A stretch of DNA of 48,673 nt from Zygophlyctis sp. KS116 (taxonomy: Eukaryota > Chytridiomycota): the NCBI GenBank assembly GCA_054661495.1, contig BAAFSQ010000059.1:1-48673 (forward strand), read 5' to 3'. This document shows positions 10,835 to 21,758 of this stretch, piece after piece. Made by a program: the position numbers and the translations under genes. A model generated the notes under the pieces. That model worked only from the letters and a program-made list of their open reading frames with translations, was not told where the DNA came from and searched no databases. Numbering within the stretch: position 1 is the stretch's first letter; every line of letters starts with the position of its first letter.

Positions 10835-10842
10835 TGACGTCA
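10835..10842. promoter_or_regulatory. Palindromic CRE-like element TGACGTCA
   Basis: Perfect 8-bp bZIP (CREB/ATF-type) palindrome located 22 bp upstream of the Sel1-like start (minus) and 83 bp upstream of the PAM17 start (plus). Related TGACGT cores recur near other starts in the window. Binding is inferred from consensus only. Confidence 0.5.
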
Positions 10843-10924
10843 CTAGAGTCTGTAGCCAAGTTTTATACTGTAAAACGTAAATCGTGGGATATATTATGAG
10901 TGAGAGCATCTGTTAAATTTTTAC

Positions 10925-11452
10925 ATGAGATTTAGCACTTTGGCTGGACAATCAATTACTTGGAAAGAATTCTTTCTCTACCGATCCCAAAAGAGAAGAT
11001 GGGAAAGAGCTTCAGCAGTCATTGGAGGAACTCTGGGATCATTTGGTTCTGGCTATTACTTTTTTTCAGTTGCTGATTTTGATCCAACTCAACCATTGTT
11101 TGGATTGCCCGACCCAACATTGGCTTATGTCGCTGGAGCAATGGTCTGTGGTGCAATCGCTACTGCATCCTCTCTACAATTTGGGGGGATTTTATGGCGA
11201 GCATCAAAGAAATCAATGTAAGAATTTGGATTTAATTCTAGTCTATTAAAAACTATTGATGATAAAGAAAGAGATTTCTTCAAAAGATTATCAATGCATA
11301 GACCAAAAGATATAAAATTCATAAATGTTCCTGGATCTGGTGAAGTTACTCTTCCAGACTATTATGGTGAAAAAATACATTCTATTAGAGATTACAAATC
11401 ATGGATCAAATCTCAAAGAAAGTTTATAGCTAGAAATATGTCTAGACTTTAA
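10925..11452 (+). CDS. PAM17: Mitochondrial import motor subunit PAM17
   Basis: Exons 10925-11217 and 11242-11452 with a 24-nt intron; 167 aa. It matches Pam17: TWKEFFLYRSQKRRW just before two inner-membrane helices (Gly-rich GGTLGSFGSGYYFF and VAGAMVCGAIATA), the DFDPTQPLFG loop between them, and the C-terminal DYYGEKIHSIRDYKSWIKSQ block. Pam17 helps the presequence-translocase-associated motor pull precursors into the matrix. An obvious long presequence is lacking; the N-terminus is short and basic. The family is known mainly from fungi, so it is useful taxonomic evidence. The stop overlaps the convergent gene's stop by 4 bases. Confidence 0.93.
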
Positions 11453-12145
11453 TTTTTTTTAGAATTTTTAAATCTTTGAATTTGACCAACTCTTTTTGCT
11501 GCTGCTTTAACTACAAATATTCCTCCAAATAATGACAGAATCATGTATAATATAGTATCAGACATGGGCAAATTTCCCCAAAATTTACAAATACAAAGCG
11601 TAAATAGAGTCTCTGTAATATGAATAATCAGAATTCCAAAAAACATTCTGTCCATTCCTTGATCTCCATGTAAAGTTTCCTTTATAAACTTTTCAAGAGG
11701 AGATAAATCTTTAGAAATTCTTATATTCCAAAACATTGCCAAAAATCCAATAGTCATCATAAATGCAAACCAATTTATAGAATTTAGTACACTAGGAATT
11801 TCTGATCCAGGTGAAATATATAATGTATCAGCCTTGATTGGATCCAACGCATTAATAGCTTCTTTAGCCATTGCAAAGAGAGCCTGATCAACTTGACTAG
11901 GATGTTGAATTCTAGATCCAAAAGCTGCCCGTATTTCCTTTTTCTGAGAATCTTCATAGTATTCAATAGTAAATCCTATAATAAAATAAGTATAGCAAAC
12001 CTTGAGAGTCAATCTCTGTCATTGATATTCTTTCTGGATTCTTTGACTGAGCAAAATAGCTGGCATATAATTCTAAATATTGAGGTTGATTTGTATTGAC
12101 TTGTTTCAAGATTTGAGGCTCCACCAGTGATAAAACATCCTTCAT
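11449..12145 (-). CDS. TMEM254-like (DUF4499) three-helix membrane protein
   Basis: Exons 12145-12001 and 11975-11449 (intron 25 nt) give 223 aa. The N-terminal 120 residues are soluble with no recognised domain. Three membrane helices follow: WFAFMMTIGFLAMFW, FFGILIIHITETLFTLCIC and ILYMILSLFGGIFVVKAA, ending in a basic Lys-rich tail. The second and third helices, with the HxxE motif IIHITETLF, resemble the DUF4499/TMEM254 family; that assignment is from memory of the family and moderate only. No function is known to me. It is divergent from IFT70 with only 21 bp between the two ATGs, and its stop overlaps that of PAM17. Confidence 0.72.
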
Positions 12146-12166
12146 TTTTACGTGAATATCTTCCTA
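12146..12166. promoter_or_regulatory. 21-bp gap between two divergent start codons
   Basis: Only 21 bases separate the ATG of the TMEM254-like gene (12145, minus) and the ATG of IFT70 (12167, plus). The stretch contains TACGTGA. Promoters and 5' leaders must overlap the partner's coding sequence, or transcription starts at the ATGs themselves. Confidence 0.6.
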
Positions 12167-14323
12167 ATGGCTCGTAAGGTATCGTCTGCTGGCGTATTTG
12201 TTATTCCAGAAGATAAAATAACTGAAACAATTTACACAATGATCAAGGATGGTAGATATGTAGATGTTATAAGATACATGAAGAACCAACTTTCCAATGC
12301 TCCAAAATCTCGAGCTGTAATTAAAGAATTTTGATAATTAGGCGCTGTCATTACTAGGATATTGTTATTATCAAATACAGGATTATGCATCAGCTTCGGA
12401 CGTTTATGAAAGACTTTCTAAATATTATCCAGATAGTAAAGAATATTCATTCTATTACGCACAGTCCTTGTATAAATCAAATCAGTCGGCGGCAGCTCAA
12501 AAAGTATGTCATTCTCTAGCCGAAGAGAGAGACTTTCAGACACGGGTCCGTAAGTTGGAAGCGGCAATCAAATTTGACTCACAGGATATCGCTGGTTGCA
12601 AGGTTTTAATTGATCGGCTTCATAAAGGTATCTAAAGTTTTTTTATTTTAGATGATACGGAAACATTGGTCAATCAGGGATGTATTTTATACAAGGAAGG
12701 GAAATACGAAGATGCCAAAAATAAATTCATAGAGGCTTCAAAAATTACTGGTTTTAGTCCGGACATTAATTATAATATTGCATTATGTTATTATATGTTG
12801 AAGAAATATGTCTCTGCACTTAAACATATTGCGGATATTGTGGAAAAAGGGATTTGTGATCATCCAGGTACTTTTCTTAATTTACATTTTTAGAACTTAA
12901 TGTTGGAATGGCGACAGAGGGGCTTGAAACAACTTCTGTAGGAAATTCACAGCTTTTACATGAAACATATCTAGTAGAAGCATTTAATTTAAAGGCTGCT
13001 ATAGAGTTTAATCTCAAAAATTGTAATTTAAAATTTATTAAAATTAGATGATGCAGCAAGAGAAGCTTTATCTGATATGCCACCTCGGAAGGAAGAAGAG
13101 TTGGATCATGTTACGCTTCATAATTTAGCACTAATGAATATGGAAACACATTCAGCCTCTGGATTCGAAAAGTTGTCATTTTTAGTTTCTCAGTTTCCTT
13201 GTCCACCAGAAACGTTTGGAAACTTGCTTCTTTTATACATTAAATATGAATATTTAGATCTTGCTGCTGATCTTTTAGCTGAAAATGGACCATTATTCTC
13301 TTCTATACTTTCTCCTGTAAATATTAAATTCTAAAAAAGTAGTATTTATTGGATTTCTGCGAGGCAAATTTGCTCAAACAATCTTCTCAAGAGCAGGCCT
13401 TCCTAAAATTAGAAGCTCAATGTAATAGACAAGTGGATATTTTACGAAAGCTTACTAAAAAAGTTGAAGAGGCGAGACAAAATCAGGATGATGAAGTTAT
13501 TTGTCAGGCCATTGAAGAATATGACGCTTGCATTGATAAGTAAGATAGCTCTACTGATTATCAAGATATATTCCAGTGCTAATGTCTCAAGCGAAAATAT
13601 ATTGGGATGTAGGAAATTATTCAGCGGTTGAGAAATTGTTTAGAAAAACTGTGGAATTTTGTAATGAAAATGATACATGGAAGTTAAATGTTGCTCATGT
13701 ATTATTCATGCAAGAATCAAAATTCAAAGAATCGATTTCCTTTTATGAGCCAATCGTAAAAAAGAGCTATGATAATGTAAGAATTTTTATAATTCTTATT
13801 TTAGATACTGGATGTTACAGCAATTGTACTAGCGAATTTATGCGTAGGATATATTATGACTTCTGAAAATGAAGCCGCAGAAGAGCTCATGCGTAAAATA
13901 GAAAAGGCAGAAGATCTTCAAGCAAGTACCAATCCTTCCAAACGATTTTATCATTTGTGCATTGTAAATTTGGTAATTGGAACACTGTATTGCTCAAAAG
14001 GAAATTATGAATTTGGTATTTCAAGAATAATTAAGGCCATGGAACCATTTAACAAGAAGCTTGGAACCGACACATGGTTTTATGCAAAAAGATGTTTTGT
14101 CTCTTTCTATGAAGCGTTATCAAAGCAAATGATTGTCATTAAGGATGAACTTTATAAGGAGTGCTTAGAATTCTTTGACCAATGTGAATTACATGGGCGG
14201 GACATACCTGTTATGATTAGTCAGATGAAAGCTGCAGAAAACGGATCCAGTTCTAATGATAAAAATTCAGTCAGTTATGAGGCACGTCTTCTAAAGGCGT
14301 TATTCACTCGACTAAATGATTAG
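12167..14323 (+). CDS. IFT70: Intraflagellar transport protein IFT70 (TTC30)
   Basis: Eight exons: 12167-12316, 12342-12627, 12652-12867, 12894-13022, 13048-13316, 13343-13539, 13566-13776, 13805-14323; introns 25, 24, 26, 25, 26, 26 and 28 nt. The 658-aa product is collinear with TTC30/IFT70 over its whole length. Conserved blocks include NQGCILYKEGKYEDAKNKF, ALCYYMLKKYVSALKHIADI, DMPPRKEEELDHVTLHN, PPETFGNLLLLYIKYEY, LMSQAKIYW, WKLNVAHVLFMQ and CIVNLVIGTLYCSKGNY. It is a TPR superhelix that wraps IFT52/IFT88 in the IFT-B1 core and supports cilium assembly and tubulin modification. Intron 6 ends in AAG, not TAG. This gene alone implies a flagellated stage. Confidence 0.97.
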
Positions 14324-14463
14324 AGTGCATTGAACAATAAGTTGTTTGATGATGATGAAGAGCTAATACCCCAACACCAATGTTCTAGTCACATAATGTA
14401 TGATTCGGCGTAGAATAAATACATATTTTAAATTTATTCAAAGATAATTTCTTTTTTATTCGA

Positions 14464-15954
14464 CTAAAGCTTGTTGACGATATATTTTTGAGAATACTCA
14501 GGCTTGATTTTTTCAGGGGTACCCAAAAGACTTCCAGCTCTACTCATCACTTTCTGTATTTGATTCAAAGATACACCTCGGGCTTCAATTGCAGGGTTGT
14601 ATCCAAATCGAGAGATTGTAACTTGATTTTGAGAAGGATCAACATCGGTGACCTTTTTATACAATGTCACGACAGCGGCGCCACCAAGCCCAATATTATG
14701 CTGTAGTCCATATCGTGCATTGGCCACTTGTCGATTTCCAGCCATACCTCGCAATTGCCAACAAAGCTCAGCACATTGGGCTAAACCAGTGGCCCCTAAT
14801 GGGTGTCCTTTGGAAATAAGACCTCCAGAAGGATTAACAATTGTTTTTTTCAATGAAGGAGAGCAATCTCCCTTATAAAATTGGGGCAACTATTAAGAAT
14901 TACAAATATTTCGACTTACAGTACACTGTCCACTCGCGATAAAATCAGCCGCCTTCCCCATCGGGCAAAGTCCAAGAGCATCATATGTAATAAGTTCATT
15001 CGCAGAAAAACAGTCATGTAGCTCTACAACATCAACATCTTTTGGAGTAATGTTTGCTTTTCTATACACCTGTTTAGCAGCTTCCTGTGACATGGCAAAT
15101 CCAGCTACCTCAATACAAGACTTTCTTTCACCTTTCGGATCAAAAGCCAAAGTTGAATCAGTAGCTATTGATTGCGCTACAATTTCAACTGCCTGATTTA
15201 ATAGACCATGTTTTCGGACAAAAGATTCCGATGCTAAAATCGCACAACCAGCACCATCACTTGTTGGAGAACAGTGTAGTAAAGTTAAAGGACCACAAAT
15301 TTTTCTTGCTTTTTTAACTTGTTCTAAAGTGGCAGGCTGTCTAAATTGCGCATAAGGATTAAGAGTAGAATGGTTGTGTGATTTTTCCGCAATGAGATCA
15401 AAAGCATCAGGATTACCACCATACTTTTCCAAATACTCTATTCCTGCATTAGCAAAAATTTGAGGAGTTAACGCTGTACTTTCTACCCCTCTTAATTCAG
15501 ACATTATTTGTACAATTTGATCAATAGGATTTGTACGATCATTCCAAGTAGCCGATAAAGAACCGGAAGCCATCTTTTCAAAACCCACAGACAATGCACA
15601 ATCAAGTCCACTTTCAATCGCCTGCCGAGCCAAATATAATGCCGAAGACCCAGTCGAACAACTCTAGTTAGAAGAAAATTAGTTACTTGTTATTTACATT
15701 TACTATGGGAATTTGAGTCAGACCCAACTGATACAATCCCCTTTGACCACAAGTTGAATCCCCTAATGCTGTAAGAATTAGAAAATACCAAAACAATAGC
15801 CGGCAGCAGCAAATTGAATCGCGTCGTATGTTAGACTGCTATCAATGAGAGCCTTTGTAGCGGCTTCTAGCACATAATCTGTATAATCCCAGTCTTTCTT
15901 TCTTCCTGGTTTCTCAAATCGAGTTAATCCAACACCGATAACGTAGACTTTCAT
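14464..15954 (-). CDS. SCPx-type thiolase (ac(et)yl-CoA C-acyltransferase), no SCP2 domain
   Basis: Exons 15954-15789, 15762-15687, 15661-14920, 14889-14464 (introns 26, 25, 30 nt) give 469 aa. It follows the sterol carrier protein x thiolase domain: [29 protein letters not shown] (CSTG Cys is the acyl-accepting nucleophile), [26 protein letters not shown] and [20 protein letters not shown]. The reaction is thiolytic cleavage of 3-ketoacyl-CoA, in peroxisomes for branched or sterol chains. The C-terminus is NKL, close to a PTS1 signal. The animal SCP2 lipid-transfer domain is absent. One acceptor reads GAG (after CTAGAG) because only that keeps the nucleophile block in frame. The start lies 36 bp from the divergent Lam gene. 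Confidence 0.94.
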
Positions 15955-15990
15955 TTTTTAGTCACAAGATCTAACGGTGACGTTTTACTA
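15955..15990. promoter_or_regulatory. 36-bp divergent promoter with TGACGTTT
   Basis: Gap between the thiolase ATG (15954, minus) and the Lam ATG (15991, plus). It contains a CRE half-site, TGACGTTT, at 15978-15985, within 6 bp of the plus-strand start. Confidence 0.45.
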
Positions 15991-18900
15991 ATGAGTTTTC
16001 AAGAAATTGAGACTTTTCTACAGGAATCAGTCAAGGATACTCCACAATTCAGAGCTGCAATCATCCGATGCATAAAAGAACTCTTGGAATTTCAAAAATG
16101 GTTGGAATCGTTTCTAAAAGCCGTCAAAGGAATCAAGGATTCTCATCAATGTAAATAATTAAGTTTAAGAATTTAGATATTGCAACTGCTCATGATCAAC
16201 TATCTGAATTAATTGCTGGTCTTAAGCCATCTGGACTTATTGATGCTAGCACTGCATTAACTCTAAAAAAGATTATTTGGAACGATCGGACAATATATCA
16301 CTTATTTATTGATCGGCTAAATATCGATGTGATTTCTAGTGTTGCAGAATATTTAAAAACTAACATGTTGTCTATGAAGGAAACTTTCAAATCTCATGAT
16401 CGATTGCAGGAAAGATTGGACAGTTGCTTTTCTAAATATGCATCATCAAAGCCCAAGGATGATTTATCAAGTGTAGAAGTAATATTTTAATGTATTGAAT
16501 CAATCTAGGAAGAAAATGCGTTTCTAGTTTTGCAAAAAGAGTACGCAGAAGCGTCTTTAGATATAGCACTAAAGTGTTATATTTATAATGCAGAATGCAA
16601 AGAGTTTCTGTCTAGAACAATGTCAAAGTTTCTCCTTTACTGGAGTGAATTTCATCATGAATTAACATTCAATATAAATGGGCCTTACACATTTAGTAAA
16701 TCGTGGCAGGTCAATAATGCAGAAAATCTAAGTTTACTAGAAACCAAAAATCTAGAACTGAAACCAAAAATTGAACATTTGAAAGATGTATGTTCTATAT
16801 TTAAATTTTAGATGATAAATTCTTGGAATTTAGGAAATAAGCTACTTCCAGATATCTCTTTAGATACCGGTCGTGTTAGAAAATGCGGATATTTATTAAA
16901 GAAATATAACCAATCAATAGGTCCGGCATTATGGATTAGACGTTATTTTGTTTTGGAAAACGGACGGATTTTTTATTATTTTCTGGCTGGAAAGGTTACT
17001 CTACAGACTCTACAGACTCTGCCCGTGAATGTTCTTCTATGCAATACAAAAATTTTAAAAAGGGAAGAAAGACGGTTTGTATTTGAAATCGTAAACCCAA
17101 CCAGACAACCTTGGATTCTACAAGGTATTATCCTACTAGAATTTATAAATAGGCGAAAGTGAGCAAGATGTCGATTCATGGATTAAGGCAGTAAATGATG
17201 CGAAACTTCAAATCAGTGAATCTGATGAACCTCTTCCAACTTCATCATTGAAAGCAACATTGCATGAATTACCTGAATATGTAGATGATGGTGAGCAAAT
17301 TTATCTTGTACCTGCTAGGTATATGAATGATGGAATCACCGCTAATTCAAGAAATTTATCAGCTCTTGACTTGTAATAATTTCTCAAGTAATACATTGAT
17401 AGGTCTACTAATCGAAATCTTGAATTTTACGAAAAAAAGCTTTTAGAATTGATTCCAGATGGAACTGGAGATGGTTCAAAACTTTTTGATGCTATGTCAT
17501 GTTTTTTATTGAAAAACAATAATCAAGTTTCAGGAACTTTATATGTTAGAGAAGCTGATATTATATTCTCTGCAAATATTTTTGGCGTTGATATTCAGGT
17601 ATTATTCAAGGATTAAAATTAAGATTATTTGTCGTTTTGCAGAAATATCTACAATTTTTTCATCTAGAAACTCGTATTTTAGTACGATCCGAATTGAAGC
17701 AGGAGATGATGATAATGTGCATTTAATTAATTAACCTTTTTAGATAGATTTTAAAATTGCCCTGGAACAAGAAGAAAAAACAATGTTTATGCTTAATAGA
17801 ATATGGATGAATGCCACTGGTGACACTGTAATACTTGATTTCGTTCATGATCTAGCCTATTCCAACATTAGATCTCGTAAAAGAAATTAGCGAGGGAAGA
17901 TCTTTGTCTTCTAACGAATCTGGTGGAGATTTTAGTCTCAAGGAAAAGAGAGGTATATGAAATATTATTTAAAAGTTATAGGTGCATATCAACTTCCGCC
18001 TGATTTTGCAGAACCATCAGAATCAATTAACTGTGGATGCGAAACTCATTTGGAAGTTATAGCAGTGGATTCAGATGTGAATTTACCAGCATACATATTA
18101 TTTTCTCTAATGTTTGGAAAAGATTCAGCATTTTTTTGGGAAAAGGTTGGTATACTTACCGGAATAACTGGTAATCATATTAAATTTTAATCATTAGCAA
18201 GAACGAATGGGGAATGGTCATTAAATGCCATTCCAGAGCGTGAAGTAGAGTACGATGTACCTGTCAGTAATCCTATGTGTATTTTGTAGCATTTATTTAA
18301 TGCTAGATAAACTTAAAAAAGCTCGAGTCTATGTAAAATCGAAAATAATAAAAAATCAAGAACACATTCTTTACGTAGTGGAAGAAATTTCCAAAACTCC
18401 GGCTGTACCCTATGGTGATACTTTTCAAACAATTGCCAGATATTGCATCAGCTGGAAAAATCAAGAATCGTGTCATATTTTGGTTACTGGTGAAATTGAT
18501 TGGTTAAAACATCCTTTAGTAAAAGGTTTAATTAAAGGATTTGCCATGAAAGGTCTAACAGATACTGCTAAAGCAGCATTAGAAGTTGTAGAAAATGGGC
18601 TTTCATCAAAACCAAAACCAATCACAAGAAAGATCACTAATCCAAGCCATGATAAAAAACAGAAGCCTAAATTAATATCTCTTCAATACAAGCACTTGGC
18701 ACTTCTCATTTTTCTAATATTCAGCCTGCTATTGTTAAGTATATACAATTGGTATAATATTCATAAATATATACCAATCAATCAAAAATGCATACCACAA
18801 TTTAGAATCGAGGAATGGGTAAAGTCTAAGGATTCAGACAACAACCAGAGATCTAATTTTGTCAAATATCACTTTATAGATTTTACTAAAAAAACTATAA

Positions 18901-19100
18901 ATCAAAACATTACATATACAAATCAAACTCAAGCGAGCAAATTCAAAAAATATTCAAATTATCTCATTAGTTCAGAACAAATGGCCACCAAACTCTTGAA
19001 AGAATGGGTTCTACTAAATAATATCCAAGAAAGTAGCATTGAAGCATTATATCAAAATTGGCTTCTAGACAGCTTATTTGAAATTAATAATACAGATTAA
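15991..19100 (+). CDS. Sip3/Lam-type lipid transfer protein (BAR, PH, GRAM, VASt, transmembrane)
   Basis: Twelve exons: 15991-16150, 16177-16478, 16509-16787, 16812-17124, 17153-17372, 17403-17598, 17624-17716, 17744-17827, 17856-17952, 17982-18170, 18198-18266, 18307-19100; introns 24-30 nt except the last, 40 nt. The 931-aa product has an N-terminal BAR-like helical region (1-245), a PH domain (about 268-375, opening CGYLLKK, WIRRYFVL), a GRAM domain (about 445-540, ending IRIEAGDDDN then MLNRIWMN), a VASt/StART-like domain (about 580-765, with CGCETHLEV and PYGDTFQTIARYC) and one membrane helix (about 798-815). This order is that of yeast Sip3/Lam1/Lam3, which move sterol between ER and plasma membrane at contact sites. 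Intron 6 ends in AAG. Confidence 0.92.
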
Positions 19101-19219
19101 ACTTTAAATAGTATTTAGAATTTTCTGACTTGTAAGATGTTGTGTCCGATCGACTTTCAGCGTGGCGCAATAGGTTTCTAATAGTTATTTCGACTGTAAG
19201 TTTGTTCTATTAATGCTAG

Positions 19220-20497
19220 ATGAGATCCCTTTCCGCTTTCAATATAATCATTCGGCCTGCTAGGAGCTTTTACAATGCATCTTTATCAGCTATCCATCAA
19301 AAGGAAAAGGATTTTAGAAATCATCAAGCATCGTCTTCTAGAAGGAAAATTGTGTTTAATTGGGAAAATGTGAAGAATCTGAGAGGGCATGAAAAGATTG
19401 AACTATTCAGAGATTTTGCTCAAACAGCAGATACAGAAAATGCATTGAGGATTTACTTAATCATAAAGGAAAATGATTTATTGTCACGAATGACTTATGT
19501 GGACCATCACAAAATGTTTCATTTGCTTTTAAAAAATAGAAGCATATATCAAACAGAAATTATTAATGTATGGAATTGGATAAAACAAAATCAGTATTAT
19601 CCGTCTGCAGGACTCTACAAGGAAATGTTTTATTGTTATAAAGCATGGATGGATTTACAAAATGCAATAATTTTGTATCATCAAATGATTGACACCAAGA
19701 TTCAGATTGCTCCTGAAATATATGAAACATTATTGCTTCTTTATGCCAATAGTAGAGATTCAAGAAATCATTTAGAAGGAATCAAATTATGGAATTCAAT
19801 GGGAAAAGTCAAATCAAGATCATCATTGATTGCAATCGCTCTAGAGTTATTTGGAAAAGTTAAGGATATTGTAAGTGCAACCAATCTGTATCACGACACA
19901 TATCTTAAATTGCCAAAAGAAGGTTCTCAAGCATTAAAAATTAAATCAGTTTATCTTTCTGCATTAGTTCATGCAGAAGACTATGATGAGGCATTTGTGT
20001 TTTATGAAAACATGATTAATAATTCGGAATGGATTGCAGGAAGTCAAGTCATACCAACTAGTATCTTTAGATCAATTTTTAGAACAATGATCAAGGCAAC
20101 TTATAAATCGCATAATCTCCCACTAGCTAAAAAAATTCTTAAAGATATGGAATCAAAAGGAATAAATACAGATAGTCAAATTAATTCAAGATTTTTGGTA
20201 ATACTTGGTGTCAGCGGGGATATGTCTTCAGCTGAGAAGTTTTATGAAACCCAAATCCTGGAATCATCAGATAAACATATAGGACGCTATCAAGTTGCGC
20301 TGCTAGAAGTATATTGTCAAAGATTAGAGCGCACAAAGGCTGATGAACATTTTGCATTGATAAAAGACATGCCTTTTAAGTTATATGCCATGAATTTTCT
20401 CAAAAAGATGTATCAGGAAATGGAAGATATTGAAGCAGTTAACAGAATGGCAGAAATGATCAAGATAATTGAAGAAAATAAACAGAGTCGATTTTGA
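19220..20497 (+). CDS. PPR-like mitochondrial RNA-binding protein A
   Basis: Uninterrupted 425-codon gene. The first 20 residues (MRSLSAFNIIIRPARSFYNA) are hydrophobic, Arg-containing and acid-free, as in a mitochondrial presequence. The rest is helical with degenerate pentatricopeptide repeats, for example YETLLLLYANSRDSRNHLEG and the later SAEKFYETQILE. PPR proteins bind organelle RNA and act in processing, stability or translation. It shares layout and phrases with the gene at 21759 (YxxLLxxxAxSRDxxxxxEGIKLW against YYSVLRIFAESCNTKFAFQG), so the two look like diverged tandem paralogs. Both lack introns, in contrast to most genes here. Confidence 0.75.
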   Translation: MRSLSAFNIIIRPARSFYNASLSAIHQKEKDFRNHQASSSRRKIVFNWENVKNLRGHEKIELFRDFAQTADTENALRIYLIIKENDLLSRMTYVDHHKMFHLLLKNRSIYQTEIINVWNWIKQNQYYPSAGLYKEMFYCYKAWMDLQNAIILYHQMIDTKIQIAPEIYETLLLLYANSRDSRNHLEGIKLWNSMGKVKSRSSLIAIALELFGKVKDIVSATNLYHDTYLKLPKEGSQALKIKSVYLSALVHAEDYDEAFVFYENMINNSEWIAGSQVIPTSIFRSIFRTMIKATYKSHNLPLAKKILKDMESKGINTDSQINSRFLVILGVSGDMSSAEKFYETQILESSDKHIGRYQVALLEVYCQRLERTKADEHFALIKDMPFKLYAMNFLKKMYQEMEDIEAVNRMAEMIKIIEENKQSRF

Positions 20498-20526
20498 ATT
20501 TGTACACGCTCCTTTTATGTGAATTT

Positions 20527-21519
20527 TTAAGACCCCAAATTTTTGACTTTCTTTTGATAATTTTTATGATGCCTGATTAAATATGAATAATAACTTTTCC
20601 CTCCATCTTTTGCAAATGAGCATATTTCCATAGTCATTGCAAAAACCGTAAACTGAAAACTTTCCCAATCTTTGTCTGAAACATATTGCGGTCTAGTTTG
20701 CTTGTTGTAAAAAAATTCCAAGAATGCTTGAATTGGCGAATCTAAATAAGGCTCCCAAAATTCATTTCTTTCAACCTCTTCTGTTAACCATCCAACCCGA
20801 TCACCAGTCCAAAAAGGCAAGATTTCCGTGACTGTCGTAATTCCTAAACGATTATATAGAGCCTGTCTTAACGGCCTTAAAACCAAGTGAGGATTACCAT
20901 ATAGTTTAAAAAAAGGTGATGCTCCGCCTCGTTTATATAATTTTTTAGATATGATATTTGCATAATGAACTGATTTATAATCAGATATTAAATTTGTTAT
21001 GATTGAAAGTTCTCTTTTTACTTTTGACTTTGATTTATACTCAATAGCCTCTTGTAATTCAAATCCTTTCTCCCCATCATTATCCCATATTTTAAATCCA
21101 GAGTAAACTTTAAAACTTGAATTTCTAAATCTAAAGAAATCAGAGTCTCTACTTAGAACAATTGCATTATCTCTTTCAGCTAAAGAAGCCACAAGATCAT
21201 CATTATCAATTTCTAAAGAATAAATTACAGGAACTCGATTCAACTGAAATGCATTACTTGTAAGTGTATCAATTCCATATGGCAGAGACCTTTGACCGCT
21301 TTTAATTTCCTTTTCTTTTCTATGAATCCATTTCTTTTGAGTTTCTGAAGATATCTGTGTTGCATCAATAAATGCCTTCACTTTATAACCGTTCCTTGAA
21401 GCCGCTTCACAAAATTCCTTGATTCTCTTAAATCCAGTTGAAATAGTTGAAATATTATTAATCCTTGGAAAGAAAACACTTGCATAATTCAATGCATCAA
21501 TGTAGATCATCTTTTGCAT
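20527..21519 (-). CDS. Asteroid-like XPG/FEN1-family PIN-domain protein
   Basis: Single-exon 330-aa gene. It begins MQKMIYIDALNYAS with the early Asp typical of PIN/XPG N-domains. Central motifs are VKAFIDATQ, then EIDNDDLVASLAERDNAIVL followed by SRDSDFFRF, the acidic internal cluster of the flap-nuclease fold. The GG, LGVP and helix-hairpin-helix blocks of canonical FEN1 are not clear, and it best resembles the Asteroid/ASTE1 group. Whether it is catalytic cannot be said; several metal-ligand Asp residues are present. It lies between two PPR-like genes and is divergent from the second, with a 239-bp gap holding two copies of an 11-bp motif. Confidence 0.75.
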   Translation of the reverse strand: MQKMIYIDALNYASVFFPRINNISTISTGFKRIKEFCEAASRNGYKVKAFIDATQISSETQKKWIHRKEKEIKSGQRSLPYGIDTLTSNAFQLNRVPVIYSLEIDNDDLVASLAERDNAIVLSRDSDFFRFRNSSFKVYSGFKIWDNDGEKGFELQEAIEYKSKSKVKRELSIITNLISDYKSVHYANIISKKLYKRGGASPFFKLYGNPHLVLRPLRQALYNRLGITTVTEILPFWTGDRVGWLTEEVERNEFWEPYLDSPIQAFLEFFYNKQTRPQYVSDKDWESFQFTVFAMTMEICSFAKDGGKSYYSYLIRHHKNYQKKVKNLGS

Positions 21520-21566
21520 TCTTTTCTTGCGGATGGGAGGTTTATAATTTCCTAGTCGAAGACTTC

Positions 21567-21700
21567 ATGTCCGAAACGTTTCATTTCAAGATTTCATAAA
21601 TTCCAAGAGAAATTCTTTATTTAAATATCATTAAAAATAAAGAGCATACAAAGTAAAGATCATGAAGTTTTAGAAAAGATAAAAATCTCATGTCCGAAAC
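21567..21700. repeat. Two copies of ATGTCCGAAAC between divergent genes
   Basis: The 11-mer ATGTCCGAAAC occurs at 21567-21577 and 21690-21700 in direct orientation, in the gap between the Asteroid-like gene (start 21519, minus) and PPR-like gene B (start 21759, plus). The same core recurs upstream of other genes in the window, so it may be a promoter element. Confidence 0.6.
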
Positions 21701-21758
21701 ACAAATCGCTGCCGGTCAGACCTAAAATCTCTTGAAAAAACTAGTTTTTAAGGATATC

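Noticed and set aside
17599-17642. 44-nt intron ending CAG in the Lam gene
   Set aside because: A 25-nt intron ending AAG (17599-17623) keeps the GRAM domain in frame and leads to the next exon without a stop; the longer one leads to an early stop.
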